Source: Raineyella sp034933565 (GTDB lineage Bacteria > Actinomycetota > Actinomycetes > Propionibacteriales > Propionibacteriaceae). From it: DNA of 64,000 nucleotides. Below, piece by piece: positions 25,635 through 34,341 of this stretch. The stretch's first letter is position 1. The number at the start of each line of letters is the position of its first letter. Below the pieces are notes generated by a model. That model saw only the letters and a program-made list of their open reading frames with translations, was not told the origin of the DNA and searched no databases. A program made the translations under genes and the position numbers. The DNA lies in the NCBI RefSeq assembly GCF_034933565.1, contig NZ_JAYFNG010000029.1, positions 1-64,000 of the forward strand. The letters are read 5' to 3'.

Positions 25635-26375
25635 TCAGGGCAGGTGGCGCGTCCGGTAGAGGTGCGAGTCGGGGAAGTCCTCGGCGTCGAGGGCCCAGCC
25701 GACGATGATGATCGCGGCCTGCCGCAGCCCGTGCTGCTCGACGGTGTCGGCGACGTCGGCGAGGGTGCCGCGGATGATCAGCTCGTCCGGCTGCTCGGCG
25801 CGGGAGACGACGACCACCGGGCAGTCGGCGCCGTACTCGGGGATGAGGGTCTCCTGCAGCTCGCGGACGAAGCGGATCGCCAGGTGCAGGACGAGGGTGG
25901 CGTGGGTCTTCGCCAGCTCCGCGAGGGACTCCTCCGGCGGCAGCTTCGTCGAGGCGCGCTGGGCCCGGGTCAGGATCACGGTCTGGGCGACCTCGGGGAC
26001 GGACAGCTCCTTGCCGACCAGCGCGGCCGCGGCCGCATAGGCGGGCACCCCGGGGGTGACGTCCCAGTCGATGCCCTCGGCGTCGAGCCGGCGGGTCTGC
26101 TCGGCAACGGCGGAATAGATCGACGGGTCGCCGGAGCACAGCCGGGCGACATCGCGGCCCTCCGCGGTGGCCCGCTTCATGATCGCGATCTGCTCGTCGA
26201 GGTTGACGACCGCGGTGTCGACCAGCTCGACGCCGTCGGGGCAGTGGGCCAGCATCTCGTCGGTGACGTACGTCCCGGCGTAGAGGCAGACCGGGCTGGC
26301 CCCGATCAGGCTGGCCCCGCGGAAGGTGAGCAGGTCGGCGGCGCCGGGGCCGGCTCCGATGAAGTGGACGGTCAC
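25635..26375 (-). CDS. cobM: Precorrin-4 C11-methyltransferase CobM
   Basis: This 246-residue SAM-dependent tetrapyrrole methylase makes precorrin-5. The family opening is VHFIGAGPGAADLLTFRG, followed by LCSGDPSIYSAVAEQ and TPGVPAYAAAAALVGKELS. The GTG at 26375 overlaps the cobL stop (GTGA), so it is the second gene of a cobL-cobM pair. The length matches CobM/CbiF. The pair is convergent with cbiO. Confidence 0.94.
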   Translation of the reverse strand: MTVHFIGAGPGAADLLTFRGASLIGASPVCLYAGTYVTDEMLAHCPDGVELVDTAVVNLDEQIAIMKRATAEGRDVARLCSGDPSIYSAVAEQTRRLDAEGIDWDVTPGVPAYAAAAALVGKELSVPEVAQTVILTRAQRASTKLPPEESLAELAKTHATLVLHLAIRFVRELQETLIPEYGADCPVVVVSRAEQPDELIIRGTLADVADTVEQHGLRQAAIIIVGWALDAEDFPDSHLYRTRHLP

Positions 26376-27595
26376 ACGATCTCCTCGGCGGTCGGCGGAT
26401 GCTTGGTGGCGGACCATTGGACCACGGGCCGGGCCGGCTTCCAGCCGGTGAACCGCCCGATCGGCTGGCTCGTCTCGACCGACAACCGGGTCAGATCGCC
26501 GCCGTGGCGCTGCCAGGCGTCGATGATGGCCTGTTCGGTCTCCAGGGTGACGGTGTGGGCCACGAGGCGCCCGCCGGTGCGCAGGGCGTGCCAGCACGCC
26601 TCGATCACCGCGGTGGTGGCGCCGCCGCCGATGAAGACCGCGTCGGGGGTGGGCAGATCCCCCAGCCCGCTCGCCGCGTCGGCCTGCACCACCTGTAGCT
26701 CGGGGACGCCCAGCCGGTCGGCGTTGCGACGGATCCGGGCGGCCCGCTCGGGGTCACGCTCGACGGCGATCGTCCGATTGCGGCGATCGAGGCGGGACCA
26801 TTCGATGCCGACGGACCCGGCGCCCGCGCCGACGTCCCACAGCAGCTCCCCGGGGCAGGGGCGCAGGTGGGCCAGCGCCGAGGCCCGGACATCCCGCTTG
26901 GTCAGCTGCCCGTCGTTCTCGAAGTCCTCGTCGGGCAGCCCGGGCGCCAGCGACAGGCCGACCGGGCTCGCCCCGGCCGAGACGGCGACGTCGAGACAGA
27001 GCACGTTCAGCGCCGGGACCGTGTCGTAGGGCCAGTCGGCGGCGAGACCGTCGTACCGGGCCTGCTCCGGCGCCCCGAGGTCGGCCAGCACGGTCATCCG
27101 GGTGGCCCCGAAACCCTCCGCGCGCAGCAGCTCGGCGATGGCGGCGGGCGTGCCGGCGCCCCCGGACAGCGCGATCACCCGGTTGCCGGGCGCCAGGTGC
27201 CGGCGCAACCGGTTGACGTCGCGCCCCACCAGGCTGACGAAGTCGCAGGTCTCCTCCGGCCAGCGCATCTCGGCCCGGGCCAGGGCGAGCGACGACGCAG
27301 CGGGGTGGATCCGGACGGCGTCCGGGCCGAGCAGCCGGACCAGGGTCGAGCCGATGCCGGAGACCATCGGGTCACCGGAGGCCAGCACCACCACCCGGCG
27401 GTCGGCGACCGACGCCATCAGGCCGGGCAGCGCGGGGCGCATCGGTGACGGCCACGCGATCAGCTCGGCCCCCACCCCGAGGGCGCGGGCCATCGCCAAG
27501 TGGCGCTCACCGCCGAGCACCACCTCGGCGTCGGCCAGCAGCCGTCGGGCCGCCTCGTCCGGCCCGTCCGCCCTCACACCCACGACCTCGATCAC
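26372..27595 (-). CDS. cobL: Precorrin-6Y C5,15-methyltransferase CobL (CbiE-CbiT fusion)
   Basis: The 407-residue bifunctional enzyme methylates C-5 and C-15 and decarboxylates the C-12 acetate of precorrin-6B. Residues 1-205 are the CbiE-like methylase (EVVGVRADGPDEAARRL, VVLASGDPMVSGIG). Residues about 225-405 are the CbiT-like Rossmann methyltransferase (LLWDVGAGAGSVGIEW, FIGGGATT). It begins at GTG 27595; the ribosome site is weak. It is the last B12 gene before the accessory island, whose first recognisable element begins about 180 bases upstream of its start. Confidence 0.95.
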   Translation of the reverse strand: MIEVVGVRADGPDEAARRLLADAEVVLGGERHLAMARALGVGAELIAWPSPMRPALPGLMASVADRRVVVLASGDPMVSGIGSTLVRLLGPDAVRIHPAASSLALARAEMRWPEETCDFVSLVGRDVNRLRRHLAPGNRVIALSGGAGTPAAIAELLRAEGFGATRMTVLADLGAPEQARYDGLAADWPYDTVPALNVLCLDVAVSAGASPVGLSLAPGLPDEDFENDGQLTKRDVRASALAHLRPCPGELLWDVGAGAGSVGIEWSRLDRRNRTIAVERDPERAARIRRNADRLGVPELQVVQADAASGLGDLPTPDAVFIGGGATTAVIEACWHALRTGGRLVAHTVTLETEQAIIDAWQRHGGDLTRLSVETSQPIGRFTGWKPARPVVQWSATKHPPTAEEIV

Positions 27596-27777
27596 GGGTT
27601 ACACCCTAACGGCGTCCCCTTCCCCGGCCCACGCGGCGGCCGGGATACGCACGAGTCGGCGGTCGGTGTCGCCGAGCCCGGAGCGAGGCGGCCTGGCGGC
27701 CGCCACCCGACCTTTTGTCTGAATCAAATCTTCCAATGGCCTTGCTGGCATAGATCCCCTATCTATACCTGTTATCT

Positions 27778-28570
27778 GGCTCTTGGGACATCCGGTGGGG
27801 ATCAGTGGGTGAGGCCTCTGGCGGCGAGGAGTATGCGGAGGCGGTAGTTGTGGCGGTTGCGGTAGCCGCGGGCGAGGCGGCGGTGGAGTTCGATGACCCC
27901 GTTGATGGCCTCGGTGCCGCCATTGTTGGCCCGGCCGGTGGTGAAGTAGGCCAGGAACGCTGTCCGCCAGCGTCGGAGGGTCCTCCCGAGTCGGGCGACC
28001 TCGGGGATCGGGCAGGTGTGGAAGGAGTCCAGGATCTTCTCCGCACGGCGGCGTCCCTGCGCGGTGTCGGCTGTCTTGTAGGCGGCCCGCAGGTCCTGGG
28101 CGCAGCGCCACGCGACGTAGACCTCCACGTGGGCCTCGTTGCCGTCGACAGTGGTGGCGAGCCGGGCGTACTGCTTGTCGGTGAGGTTCTCCGCTCCTGC
28201 CCGCAGGATCGTCGCGATCCCCTGCAGCGGATCCCCCTTGCGGCCCCGGTGCCCCAGGGTGGCCTGCTGGACACGTCGACGGACCTCGTCGACGACCTGG
28301 GTCCCGAGCTTCACGACGTGGAAAGCGTCCAGGACGGCGGTCGCGTCGGCGAGGTGGTCATCGATCGCTGCCTTGTAGCCGCCGAACGGGTCCAGCGCCG
28401 CGACACCGATCCCTTTGCGGAAGTCGTTGCCACGGGCGGTGAGCCAGTCGGCGTAGGCCTTCTTCGACCGTCCCGGGACCAGGTCGAGCAGACGGGCGTG
28501 GATCCGGCCGGTCGCGTCGCGAGTCAGGTCGACCATGCCGGTCAGCTCCTTCGAGCCTGCCAACCTGCCT
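27778..28570 (-). mobile_element. ISL3-family insertion sequence, truncated
   Basis: The left boundary is the terminal repeat ggctcttgggacatccggtg starting at 27778, which matches the ggctctt-type ends of ISL3 elements. It lies just beyond the transposase stop codon. The opposite end (zinc-finger half of the transposase and second inverted repeat) is not found; recognisable sequence stops near 28570. No target duplication can therefore be checked. It marks the cobL-side edge of the accessory island. Confidence 0.75.
27802..28570 (-). pseudogene. ISL3-family transposase, N-terminal part missing
   Basis: The reading frame encodes the C-terminal DDE half of an ISL3 transposase, from ELTGMVDLTRDATGRIHARL through GVAALDPFGGYKAAI, AVLDAFHVVKLG, and a C-terminal ANNGGTEAINGVIELHRRL with the last acidic residue. 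Full ISL3 transposases are over 400 residues with N-terminal zinc-finger and helix-turn-helix domains. Here homology begins abruptly around GSKELTG and the upstream frame (to 28659) is unrelated. It is presumed inactive. Confidence 0.8.
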
Positions 28571-28683
28571 GCCCGCATCGCGACCATCCTTGGCGGCGGA
28601 GCCGGTCGACCGTCCCTGACCGGCTGCAGGCCTCCAACGAAGCGCCCGAAAGCAGCCACGACACGAAAAGGCAGGCCTGTCCC

Positions 28684-28893
28684 TTACAGAGATTTAGCTA
28701 CCCAATAGAGGAATAGCACCACTCGAGGAGCCAACACGGAGAACAGGGCGGGAAGACCCGCCCACGCCCCTGAACACCTCGATCGCCCGCCCAGCACTAC
28801 AGAACCCGACAGCCCCCGACCCACGAGGCCGGCACCAAGCCAGGCCGACGACCGCAACACAATCATCCACAGGAAGCCGATCAACGCGAGCAC
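28684..28893 (-). CDS. Possible small hydrophobic protein (low confidence)
   Basis: A 69-codon frame from GTG 28893 gives a product with two hydrophobic stretches (LALIGFLWMIVLR and LFSVLAPRVVLFLYWVAKSL) and a Gly/Arg-rich middle. It lies 40 bases downstream of the 556-residue ORF on the same strand, with gaagagg 11 bases before the start. There is no recognised family, and the frame may be chance. The 28571-28936 interval shows no other gene. Confidence 0.2.
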   Translation of the reverse strand: MLALIGFLWMIVLRSSAWLGAGLVGRGLSGSVVLGGRSRCSGAWAGLPALFSVLAPRVVLFLYWVAKSL

Positions 28894-28936
28894 GCTGGCC
28901 GTGCCTCTTCACGCTCTCCCGGTGACAGTCCCCCGG

Positions 28937-30607
28937 TCACTGCGCTTCGTCGTCATCGGCGCCACCTCCTGGGTTCTGCCAGGTCTCCAGGTCGATCCGC
29001 TGGCGCTCCAACTCCGCCACCTGCCCGTACGCGGCCTCCAGCACCGCCAGAGCCCGCAACGCCGCGGCCCGACCGGCCGGATCAATCCGCCCACTCAACC
29101 GCACCAGGGTGAAGGCCGCCCCCACCACGATCGTCGCCGCATCGATCGGCCCACCCGGCTCCGGCACGGCCTCACCACCGTCGGGCAGGTCAAGGTCCTC
29201 CAACACCCCCTCAAAACCACTCTCAGCCAACAGGTCGGCCACCGTCATGTCATCAGCGAGTTCGTCGACCCGCTCCGACCACTCCGTCAACAGATCGGCA
29301 CCCTCATCGGTCCCGAACGGCGCAAACTCACCGGCCGGATCCTCATAGATCGGATCAGTGAAATGCGCCCGGAACCCCGGATCCGCCCACCCCAGCCATT
29401 CCTCGCCGTCGTCACCGGAAATGCCTTCGTCGTCCACGTCGTACGCCACCTCGCCACCCCCGTCGTCCCTTCCGTTTGCCACGCCAACTCCCTGATCCAC
29501 CCCGCCGCGAGGCGCGCGCCGCACCGGCCCTCGCCCGCGGCCGATGTCCGACGCCGGCAGCACCAACCGACGTGCCCCACCCCCGAGCCCGAACGGGTCC
29601 AAGGCACTGATCTCCACCGACCCGTCCCGCCGGATATCACATTCGCCGCACTCCTCCCGGGCATAGACCCAGGCCGGCATGACCAGTCGCTCCTCCTCAC
29701 TGCCCCGCACCCCGGAGGCGGTCTCCTCCTCCAGCCGGCCGAACACCCCCTCCCAGGACTCCCGCACCCGCAGCCTCACCGGCCGCGTCTCCGTCTCCGG
29801 ATGCAGCCCTGACACCCACGAGTACTCCGACACCAGGATCGACGCGTCCAGCGGATCCGCCGGGACCGTGCACACCGCCCGCCACCACGCCTGCAGATCC
29901 GCACACACCGACGCGAACGCCTCCGCCTCCGACACCTCGACCAGCCTTGGCGACACCCTCACCGGCAACACGCTCGACACGCCCCGCAGATCCTCCGGCA
30001 GCGACCGGCCAGCCAAACTCGGCCAGATATAGGCCTCCGGCTGCCGGACCCGCGCCTGGACAGCCCCCGCCCGCACCGCCTCATCGAGCCGGCTCACCAC
30101 CGGCCCCGCAAGCCGACGCCACCGCGCAACCGCCGCAGCAACCCGCTTGCCCGTCGCGGCACCACCCCACGCCGGCGCAAGCTGCACATGCCGCAAGGGA
30201 AAGTCCTCCACAGCCCTCACCGCCTCCGGAGCCAACTCCCACAACGAAGGAACCTCCCGCTCCACCCGCCGCCCCAACGCCGCCAGCGCCTCCGACACCA
30301 ACCGCCAGAACCACGCCCGACACTCCGCCTCACTCAGCGACCCAGGGGTCGACGTCAAGGTGCCAACCTCGGCCCGCCAAGTCTTGAGATCTCGATCCCA
30401 CCGGAGCGCGATCGGCTGACTGTGAATATCCAACAAATCCAAAGAAACGTAGGGACGATTTTCTTCAGGACCCCGCAACGCATCCCAAAAATCCGTACGT
30501 AGCGCCAGCCTGTGAATATCTTCCGGAAACCCGGAAACATCACCCGCACCACCAACGACATACGAGACGCCAACCATGAACGCCAAGTCAGAATACCGCA
30601 CCACCAC
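28937..30607 (-). CDS. Unrecognised 556-residue island protein
   Basis: No family could be recognised. The frame is long, starts at one of three consecutive GTG codons (30607) after an in-frame stop, and has no good ribosome site, so a later start is possible. The first 70 residues are coded by A+T-richer DNA (YSDLAFMVGVSYVVGG...) than the rest. The middle holds several Trp-rich stretches (WEGVFGRLEEE, MPAWVYAREECGECDIRRDGS, with a CxxC pair). From about 360 on it is acidic (VDDEGISGDDGEEWLGW, LADDMTVADLLAESGF). No signal peptide or membrane helix is obvious. It lies downstream of the orphan Rhs module after 235 apparently gene-free bases and could be cargo or an immunity-type gene; that is only position. 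Confidence 0.55.
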   Translation of the reverse strand: MVVRYSDLAFMVGVSYVVGGAGDVSGFPEDIHRLALRTDFWDALRGPEENRPYVSLDLLDIHSQPIALRWDRDLKTWRAEVGTLTSTPGSLSEAECRAWFWRLVSEALAALGRRVEREVPSLWELAPEAVRAVEDFPLRHVQLAPAWGGAATGKRVAAAVARWRRLAGPVVSRLDEAVRAGAVQARVRQPEAYIWPSLAGRSLPEDLRGVSSVLPVRVSPRLVEVSEAEAFASVCADLQAWWRAVCTVPADPLDASILVSEYSWVSGLHPETETRPVRLRVRESWEGVFGRLEEETASGVRGSEEERLVMPAWVYAREECGECDIRRDGSVEISALDPFGLGGGARRLVLPASDIGRGRGPVRRAPRGGVDQGVGVANGRDDGGGEVAYDVDDEGISGDDGEEWLGWADPGFRAHFTDPIYEDPAGEFAPFGTDEGADLLTEWSERVDELADDMTVADLLAESGFEGVLEDLDLPDGGEAVPEPGGPIDAATIVVGAAFTLVRLSGRIDPAGRAAALRALAVLEAAYGQVAELERQRIDLETWQNPGGGADDDEAQ

Positions 30608-30842
30608 GCAAACATTTCACTTGCAGCTGTAACGCTGACCTATAGGACAATGCCCCCACTTAGTGCGATAGCGAGAGATGTAGCCATACTCGAGAACCCG
30701 GGCATTATAGTAACCTCGAACATTCCTGCGCAAGACCTTGACGTCACACACCTCCCCCGTCATTCTCCGACATCTCGATTTCTGACCATTTGGGCGAGAA
30801 AGGTTGACGGCAGAGGAGATTCCATACTTATATGTTCGACTG

Positions 30843-31865
30843 TTATGTCTGCCGCCGTAAGTGATTTCGTAGACGATGTAGGACTTGTTGGATCGGTAAG
30901 AAGTCCGCTGGGGGACGGGGAACTACTCTCGGCTCGACTCTCGACTTACTCCGGGAATCCTGTACGACTCCTGAGGAGCGCTGTGCTCCCGATATTGCCG
31001 TTCCCGCATTCGACCTCACTGAGGAGGCCTGGTAGACCAAGTATCCAGCGTAGGCGACTGTGGCAAGCGCGAGCACGATGAGCACCGCCCACCCGATGGG
31101 TCCGACACCGAGGAGGGCAGGTGCAGCAGCCAAGGCAGCAGCAAATTCGCCGGTGAAGTCAGAATCGTTGACCGGGTCGTTGGTGTAGGCGTAGTTGTTG
31201 TCGGTGCCGCCTTCTTGGGGGTCGATGGAGAGGAAACGCCCCAGTGCCGCGACGTAGAGGCGGGCACCCATCTGGGTGATGCCCCCAGCGATCGGGCTGG
31301 TGTCGGTGTCGGTGAGCTTCTCGTGTTGGCCGACGTAGCCGTAGGTGGTGCCGGCGGCGGTGTTGCGCGGGGTGGCCGTCGGGTTGAGCGCGCCGACGGG
31401 TTGAGTGATCGGGGTGGGAAGGACCTCCCCGAACGGGCCGGTCATGAACGCGCTGATCAGGGCCCCAAGAGCGTTGACGGTCGCGAACACATCACCGTGG
31501 AGGTTCGGCAGACTGTACGTAGTCGCACCGACCCCGGTCACGCCAGTATCGATCGTGGCCAGGACGTCACCGGGCAGCGTGAGGTACTTCTGCTTCACCA
31601 CACCCGTGGCATCGGTCACGAAGTCCGGGGCATCACCGGCTCCGGTGAAGCCGTATTTGACCAGGCTGGTCGTGGCGCCGTTTTGCCGGTGTTCGCGGGC
31701 GATGATCCGGTCCTGCGCATCACGGCTGAACAGCGTCTGGGTCGTGCCCGACGTGATGGCCGTGTTCCGGTCGCCGGCGTCGTAGCCGAACCCGGTCCGG
31801 TGGCGAGTATCGCCCAGACCGGTGGTGTTGCCGTGGCTGTCGTACACGGCGGTTGTCACCACCAC
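30843..31865 (-). CDS. Orphan Rhs C-terminal module 1 (core tail plus own tip)
   Basis: The 340-codon frame begins inside Rhs sequence (YDSHGNTTGLGDTRHRT) and reproduces the last part of the Rhs core: YGFTGAGDAPDFVTD, GQHEKLTDTDTSPIAGG and the hallmark GRFLSIDPQEGGTDNN. It then switches after NDPVND to a different C-terminus. That tip has a hydrophobic stretch (PIGWAVLIVLALATVAYAGYLV) and a short basic end (PIQQVLHRLRNHLRRQT). It lacks the signal peptide, PA14 domains and most repeats, so it cannot be exported by itself. It starts where the neighbouring immunity gene stops. It looks like a toxin tip displaced from the main Rhs gene and kept as a recombination donor or relic. The tip may be truncated. 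Confidence 0.65.
   Translation of the reverse strand: MVVTTAVYDSHGNTTGLGDTRHRTGFGYDAGDRNTAITSGTTQTLFSRDAQDRIIAREHRQNGATTSLVKYGFTGAGDAPDFVTDATGVVKQKYLTLPGDVLATIDTGVTGVGATTYSLPNLHGDVFATVNALGALISAFMTGPFGEVLPTPITQPVGALNPTATPRNTAAGTTYGYVGQHEKLTDTDTSPIAGGITQMGARLYVAALGRFLSIDPQEGGTDNNYAYTNDPVNDSDFTGEFAAALAAAPALLGVGPIGWAVLIVLALATVAYAGYLVYQASSVRSNAGTAISGAQRSSGVVQDSRSKSRVEPRVVPRPPADFLPIQQVLHRLRNHLRRQT
31167..31845 (-). repeat. Rhs core-tail direct repeat, distal copy
   Basis: These 679 bases align without any insertion or deletion to 36076-36754 inside the main Rhs gene. The copies differ by scattered substitutions, many of them silent. Similarity ends at the toxin-tip junction on one side and next to the immunity stop codon on the other. 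Confidence 0.8.
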
Positions 31866-32539
31866 TTTCTGTCTTCATCTTCCCAAATAAACTCCAATGA
31901 CATCTTCTTGAAGAAATCGTCAAAACTACTGAATGTCAATTTCGACATCTTATCTTGCGCAAATCGAATCAAATCGTTCTCATTGAATTCCTCCTGAACC
32001 AGGAATGCGCCCTCCTTTCCGTAATAACTGGAGGATATTCTCTCGAGGTAGTGCCTATTGCATGCGACAACGTAGAACCACTCGGCAACCCCCCGATTTC
32101 TTAGCCTGTCATAGAGATTCAATGCACGCCACTGAGCCCACCCTCTACGACAGTCAATTCTATGAAGAGACTGAGGCTCTTTTATGAGCCCCCTAAATTC
32201 GAATTCCTGATGGACGAACTCCTTGACCATCTCCCCGTAGAAGTCGCCCCAGTCCTTGAAGTCAAGCTCTCGCACTTTCCTACGAGCAAATTCGGTTAAC
32301 GTTCCAATGTCAAGCTCATCTTGAATGAGGAACGCGCTTCCCTGTCCCGGGAAGTCAGTGGGCACCTTCATTTCGAAGTAGTAGCGGTTACACGCGAATA
32401 CGTAGAACCATTCATTTATCGGCTCACCCCGTTCTGCGTCGACAAGCTGCAATAGTCGCAGCTCGGCCCACCCCTTACCTCGGTCGATCTCGACGCGTGA
32501 CCCCTCCCTTAACAGTCCCGATAATTCTACAGCCGCCAC
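31856..32539 (-). CDS. Candidate immunity protein made of two copies of one domain
   Basis: The 227-residue product has an internal duplication. Residues 18-109 and 128-218 share a pattern of ID-x3-GWA, L-x-D, EWFYV-x-ACNR-x-Y-x-E, AFL-x-Q-x-E, FA-x2-K and DF-x3-M-x2-EF. ACNR is at 49-52 and 159-162. I know no named family for it. It is cytosolic by appearance (no signal or membrane helix). I placed the start at GTG 32539, after a purine-rich agaggggtagggg; the frame stays open upstream through the adjacent toxin fragment. Sitting between a toxin-tip remnant and an Rhs core tail, in A+T-richer DNA, it fits an immunity gene of an Rhs cassette (inference). Confidence 0.6.
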   Translation of the reverse strand: MAAVELSGLLREGSRVEIDRGKGWAELRLLQLVDAERGEPINEWFYVFACNRYYFEMKVPTDFPGQGSAFLIQDELDIGTLTEFARRKVRELDFKDWGDFYGEMVKEFVHQEFEFRGLIKEPQSLHRIDCRRGWAQWRALNLYDRLRNRGVAEWFYVVACNRHYLERISSSYYGKEGAFLVQEEFNENDLIRFAQDKMSKLTFSSFDDFFKKMSLEFIWEDEDRKWW

Positions 32540-33022
32540 AGCCCCTACCCCTCTCACCAGAACCGGCTCACAACAAGATGTCCGTCTGCAAATCTGTTGG
32601 GAACAGCCGAACGATTTCTTCGACAACGGAGGAGTTTCAAACCGCTCGAAATTCATGACGCGCTTGCCGGCGTACCTTCCGTCCGCTTTACCGGCGGGCC
32701 CCCGCATGCCTCGAAGTCCGTGACTTCTGAATCTGCACAGTCTTCCAGCGATATGCGCCGCACTGCGATTTGTTCTTCCTAACGAATAGCCCGACCATTC
32801 GCCTCTATATCTGGCCGCCTTTGATGCAATTTGACCTCCTCGGCCAACCGCGCCCATCACCCCGCCGATTGCCCCGGTAATTGCTCCCTTGACTGCGCCG
32901 CGCGCTGCGGCCTTACCCAATCCGCTCCAAGAGAAGGCGCTCCTCGCCTGAATAGCATATGTGCCCGCACCAATGGCGGCACCGGCCAGTGCCCCAGCAA
33001 CAACGGCGCAACCGATGCCAGC
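32540..33022 (-). pseudogene. Orphan Rhs-type toxin tip 2, beheaded by the IS
   Basis: The frame continues upstream of the immunity candidate without a stop. It encodes a Gly/Ala-rich segment (GIGCAVVAGALAGAAIGAGTY, then GLGKAAARGAVKGAITG and IGGVMGAVGRGGQ), which is the usual pre-toxin spacer of actinobacterial Rhs/YD-repeat tips. A Cys/Arg/Ser-rich end follows. The Rhs core that should precede it has been replaced by the IS3-family element at 33023. No nuclease or other toxin motif is recognisable, and a frameshift in the last third cannot be excluded. Confidence 0.5.
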
Positions 33023-33060
33023 TGAGGTTGACCCCGGATCCCGGACAGGTGGTTGGTTGG

Positions 33061-33980
33061 TCAGGCTGCCAGTGCGAGTTGGCGGCGTTCGTACTCTAGC
33101 GGGCTGAGGTAGCCGATGCCGGAGTGGCGTCGGCGGGCGTTGTACCAGCCGTCGATCCACGCGTAGGAGCCACGGCGGGCGGCGTCGATCGTGGCGAAGA
33201 CGTGCCGGTCGTAGTACTCGTTCTTGAAGACCGACCAGAACGATTCCGCGGCCGCGTTGTCCCAGCACACCCCGGTGCGCCCCATCGATCGCAGCACGCC
33301 GAGCTCGCGAGCGACGTCGGCCAGTTGCCCGCCGGTGTACTGGCTGCCCCTGTCCGCGTGGAAGATCACCTTCCGGGGCAGTTCCCCACGCAGGGCGACG
33401 GCCTGCCGCAGCGCGTGCTCGACGAGATCGGTATGCATGCTGTCCGCCACGTGACGGCCGAGGCCCCGGCGGGTGTGCCCATCCCGGACCACGCACAGGT
33501 ACGCCCACCCCTCACCGGTGCGCAGGTACGTGACGTCGCTGAACCAGGCGACATCACGCTCACCCTGGTCGAACTCCCTCTCGACCAGGTCCGGGACCGG
33601 GAACGGGTCCTCCCCGTGCACGGTGGTCGCCGGATGCCAGGTGCGCGGGCTGATCCCTGCGATCCCCTGGTCACGCATCAGTTTCGCGACCGTCTTCCGC
33701 GACACCACAACACCGGCATCCTACAAGTCGGCGCGGATCCGGGGCGCCCCGTACGTGCCGTCCGAGGCGGCATGGAACGCGACGATCTGCGCGGTCAGCT
33801 CCGCGGCCCTCTGCTGCCGGGCCGACGGGCCCGCGGCGACCCGGGCACGCCATTCATAGAACCGGCGCCGGTCCACACCGAGCAGCATGCACATCCACGA
33901 GATCGTCAAGGGCGTGGGGCCGGCCTTCTCCGCCTCGATCACCGCGAACCGCTCCTCGGGTTCTGCTTCGAGGCGAAGAA
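33061..33980 (-). pseudogene. IS3-family orfB transposase with in-frame TAG
   Basis: The integrase core is present: DVAWFSDVTYLRTGEGW, FHADRGSQYTGGQL and WDNAAAESFWSVFKNEYYD supply the D-D-E residues, ending in GYLSPLEYERRQLALAA. The frame is interrupted by TAG at 33721-33723, between YGAPRIRADL and DAGVVVSRKTVAKLM, in the HTH_21 segment. It would normally be expressed by -1 frameshifting from orfA. The element is probably not autonomous now. Confidence 0.85.
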
Positions 33981-34253
33981 GGCCGCCGCTTTTCCCAGGA
34001 ACTCGTTGTCCATCCGCAGCTCCAGGTCCTCGCGACGCAGGCGTTCCAGCTCGGCCCGCTCGTCGACATCCAACGGCGCGTCCCCGCCCGTGCGGGCGCG
34101 TTCGGCATGCACCCACCGGCCCAGCAACTGCTCGCCAACCCCGATCTCCCGCACGACCGCGGCGACCATCCGCCCGGTATCGATCACCAGGTGCGCGGCC
34201 TCACGCCGATACTCGGGCGTATACGTCGCCCTCTTCTTCTTACTCGTGCCCAT
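33939..34253 (-). CDS. IS3-family orfA (helix-turn-helix transposase subunit)
   Basis: The 104-residue OrfA has the HTH_Tnp_1-type N-terminus (KRATYTPEYRREAAHLVI, VVREIGVGEQLLGRWV) and a leucine-rich coiled coil (ERAELERLRREDLELRMDNEFLGKAAAFFAS). ATG 34253 is the first good start inside the left-reading end. The segment tcctgggaaaagcg near its end is a plausible slippery site for making the OrfAB fusion. Confidence 0.85.
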   Translation of the reverse strand: MGTSKKKRATYTPEYRREAAHLVIDTGRMVAAVVREIGVGEQLLGRWVHAERARTGGDAPLDVDERAELERLRREDLELRMDNEFLGKAAAFFASKQNPRSGSR

Positions 34254-34341
34254 CACGGACATCCTCCCCGACAAGCCCGCGAACACGCGGGTCCCGCCTG
34301 GTCAGTGTCCAGGAATCGGGGTCAACCTCAGGGACACCCCC

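Larger units (their letters stand above)
33023..34330 (-). mobile_element. IS3-family insertion sequence (1308 bp)
   Basis: The ends are inverted repeats: tgaggttgaccccg-gatcccggaca on the left and its counterpart ...tgtccaggaatcggggtcaacctca on the right, beginning TG and ending CA as in IS3 elements. The match continues one base outside on each side. It encodes an intact orfA and a frameshift-linked orfB that carries a premature stop. No 3-5 base target duplication is seen, so the element may have arrived with, or caused, a deletion or rearrangement. Confidence 0.88.

Noticed and set aside
27778..28660. Complete, active ISL3 element
   Set aside because: Only one terminal repeat and the C-terminal half of the transposase are recognisable.
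31856..33508. One 550-codon minus-strand frame spanning IS and toxin remnant
   Set aside because: Its first part is the wrong frame of the IS3 transposase; only the portion below 33022 has meaningful protein character, and it divides into a toxin-tip fragment and an immunity candidate.
33721..33723. TAG in orfB as programmed recoding or pyrrolysine
   Set aside because: There is no other sign of recoding; a simple nonsense mutation in an IS is far more likely.
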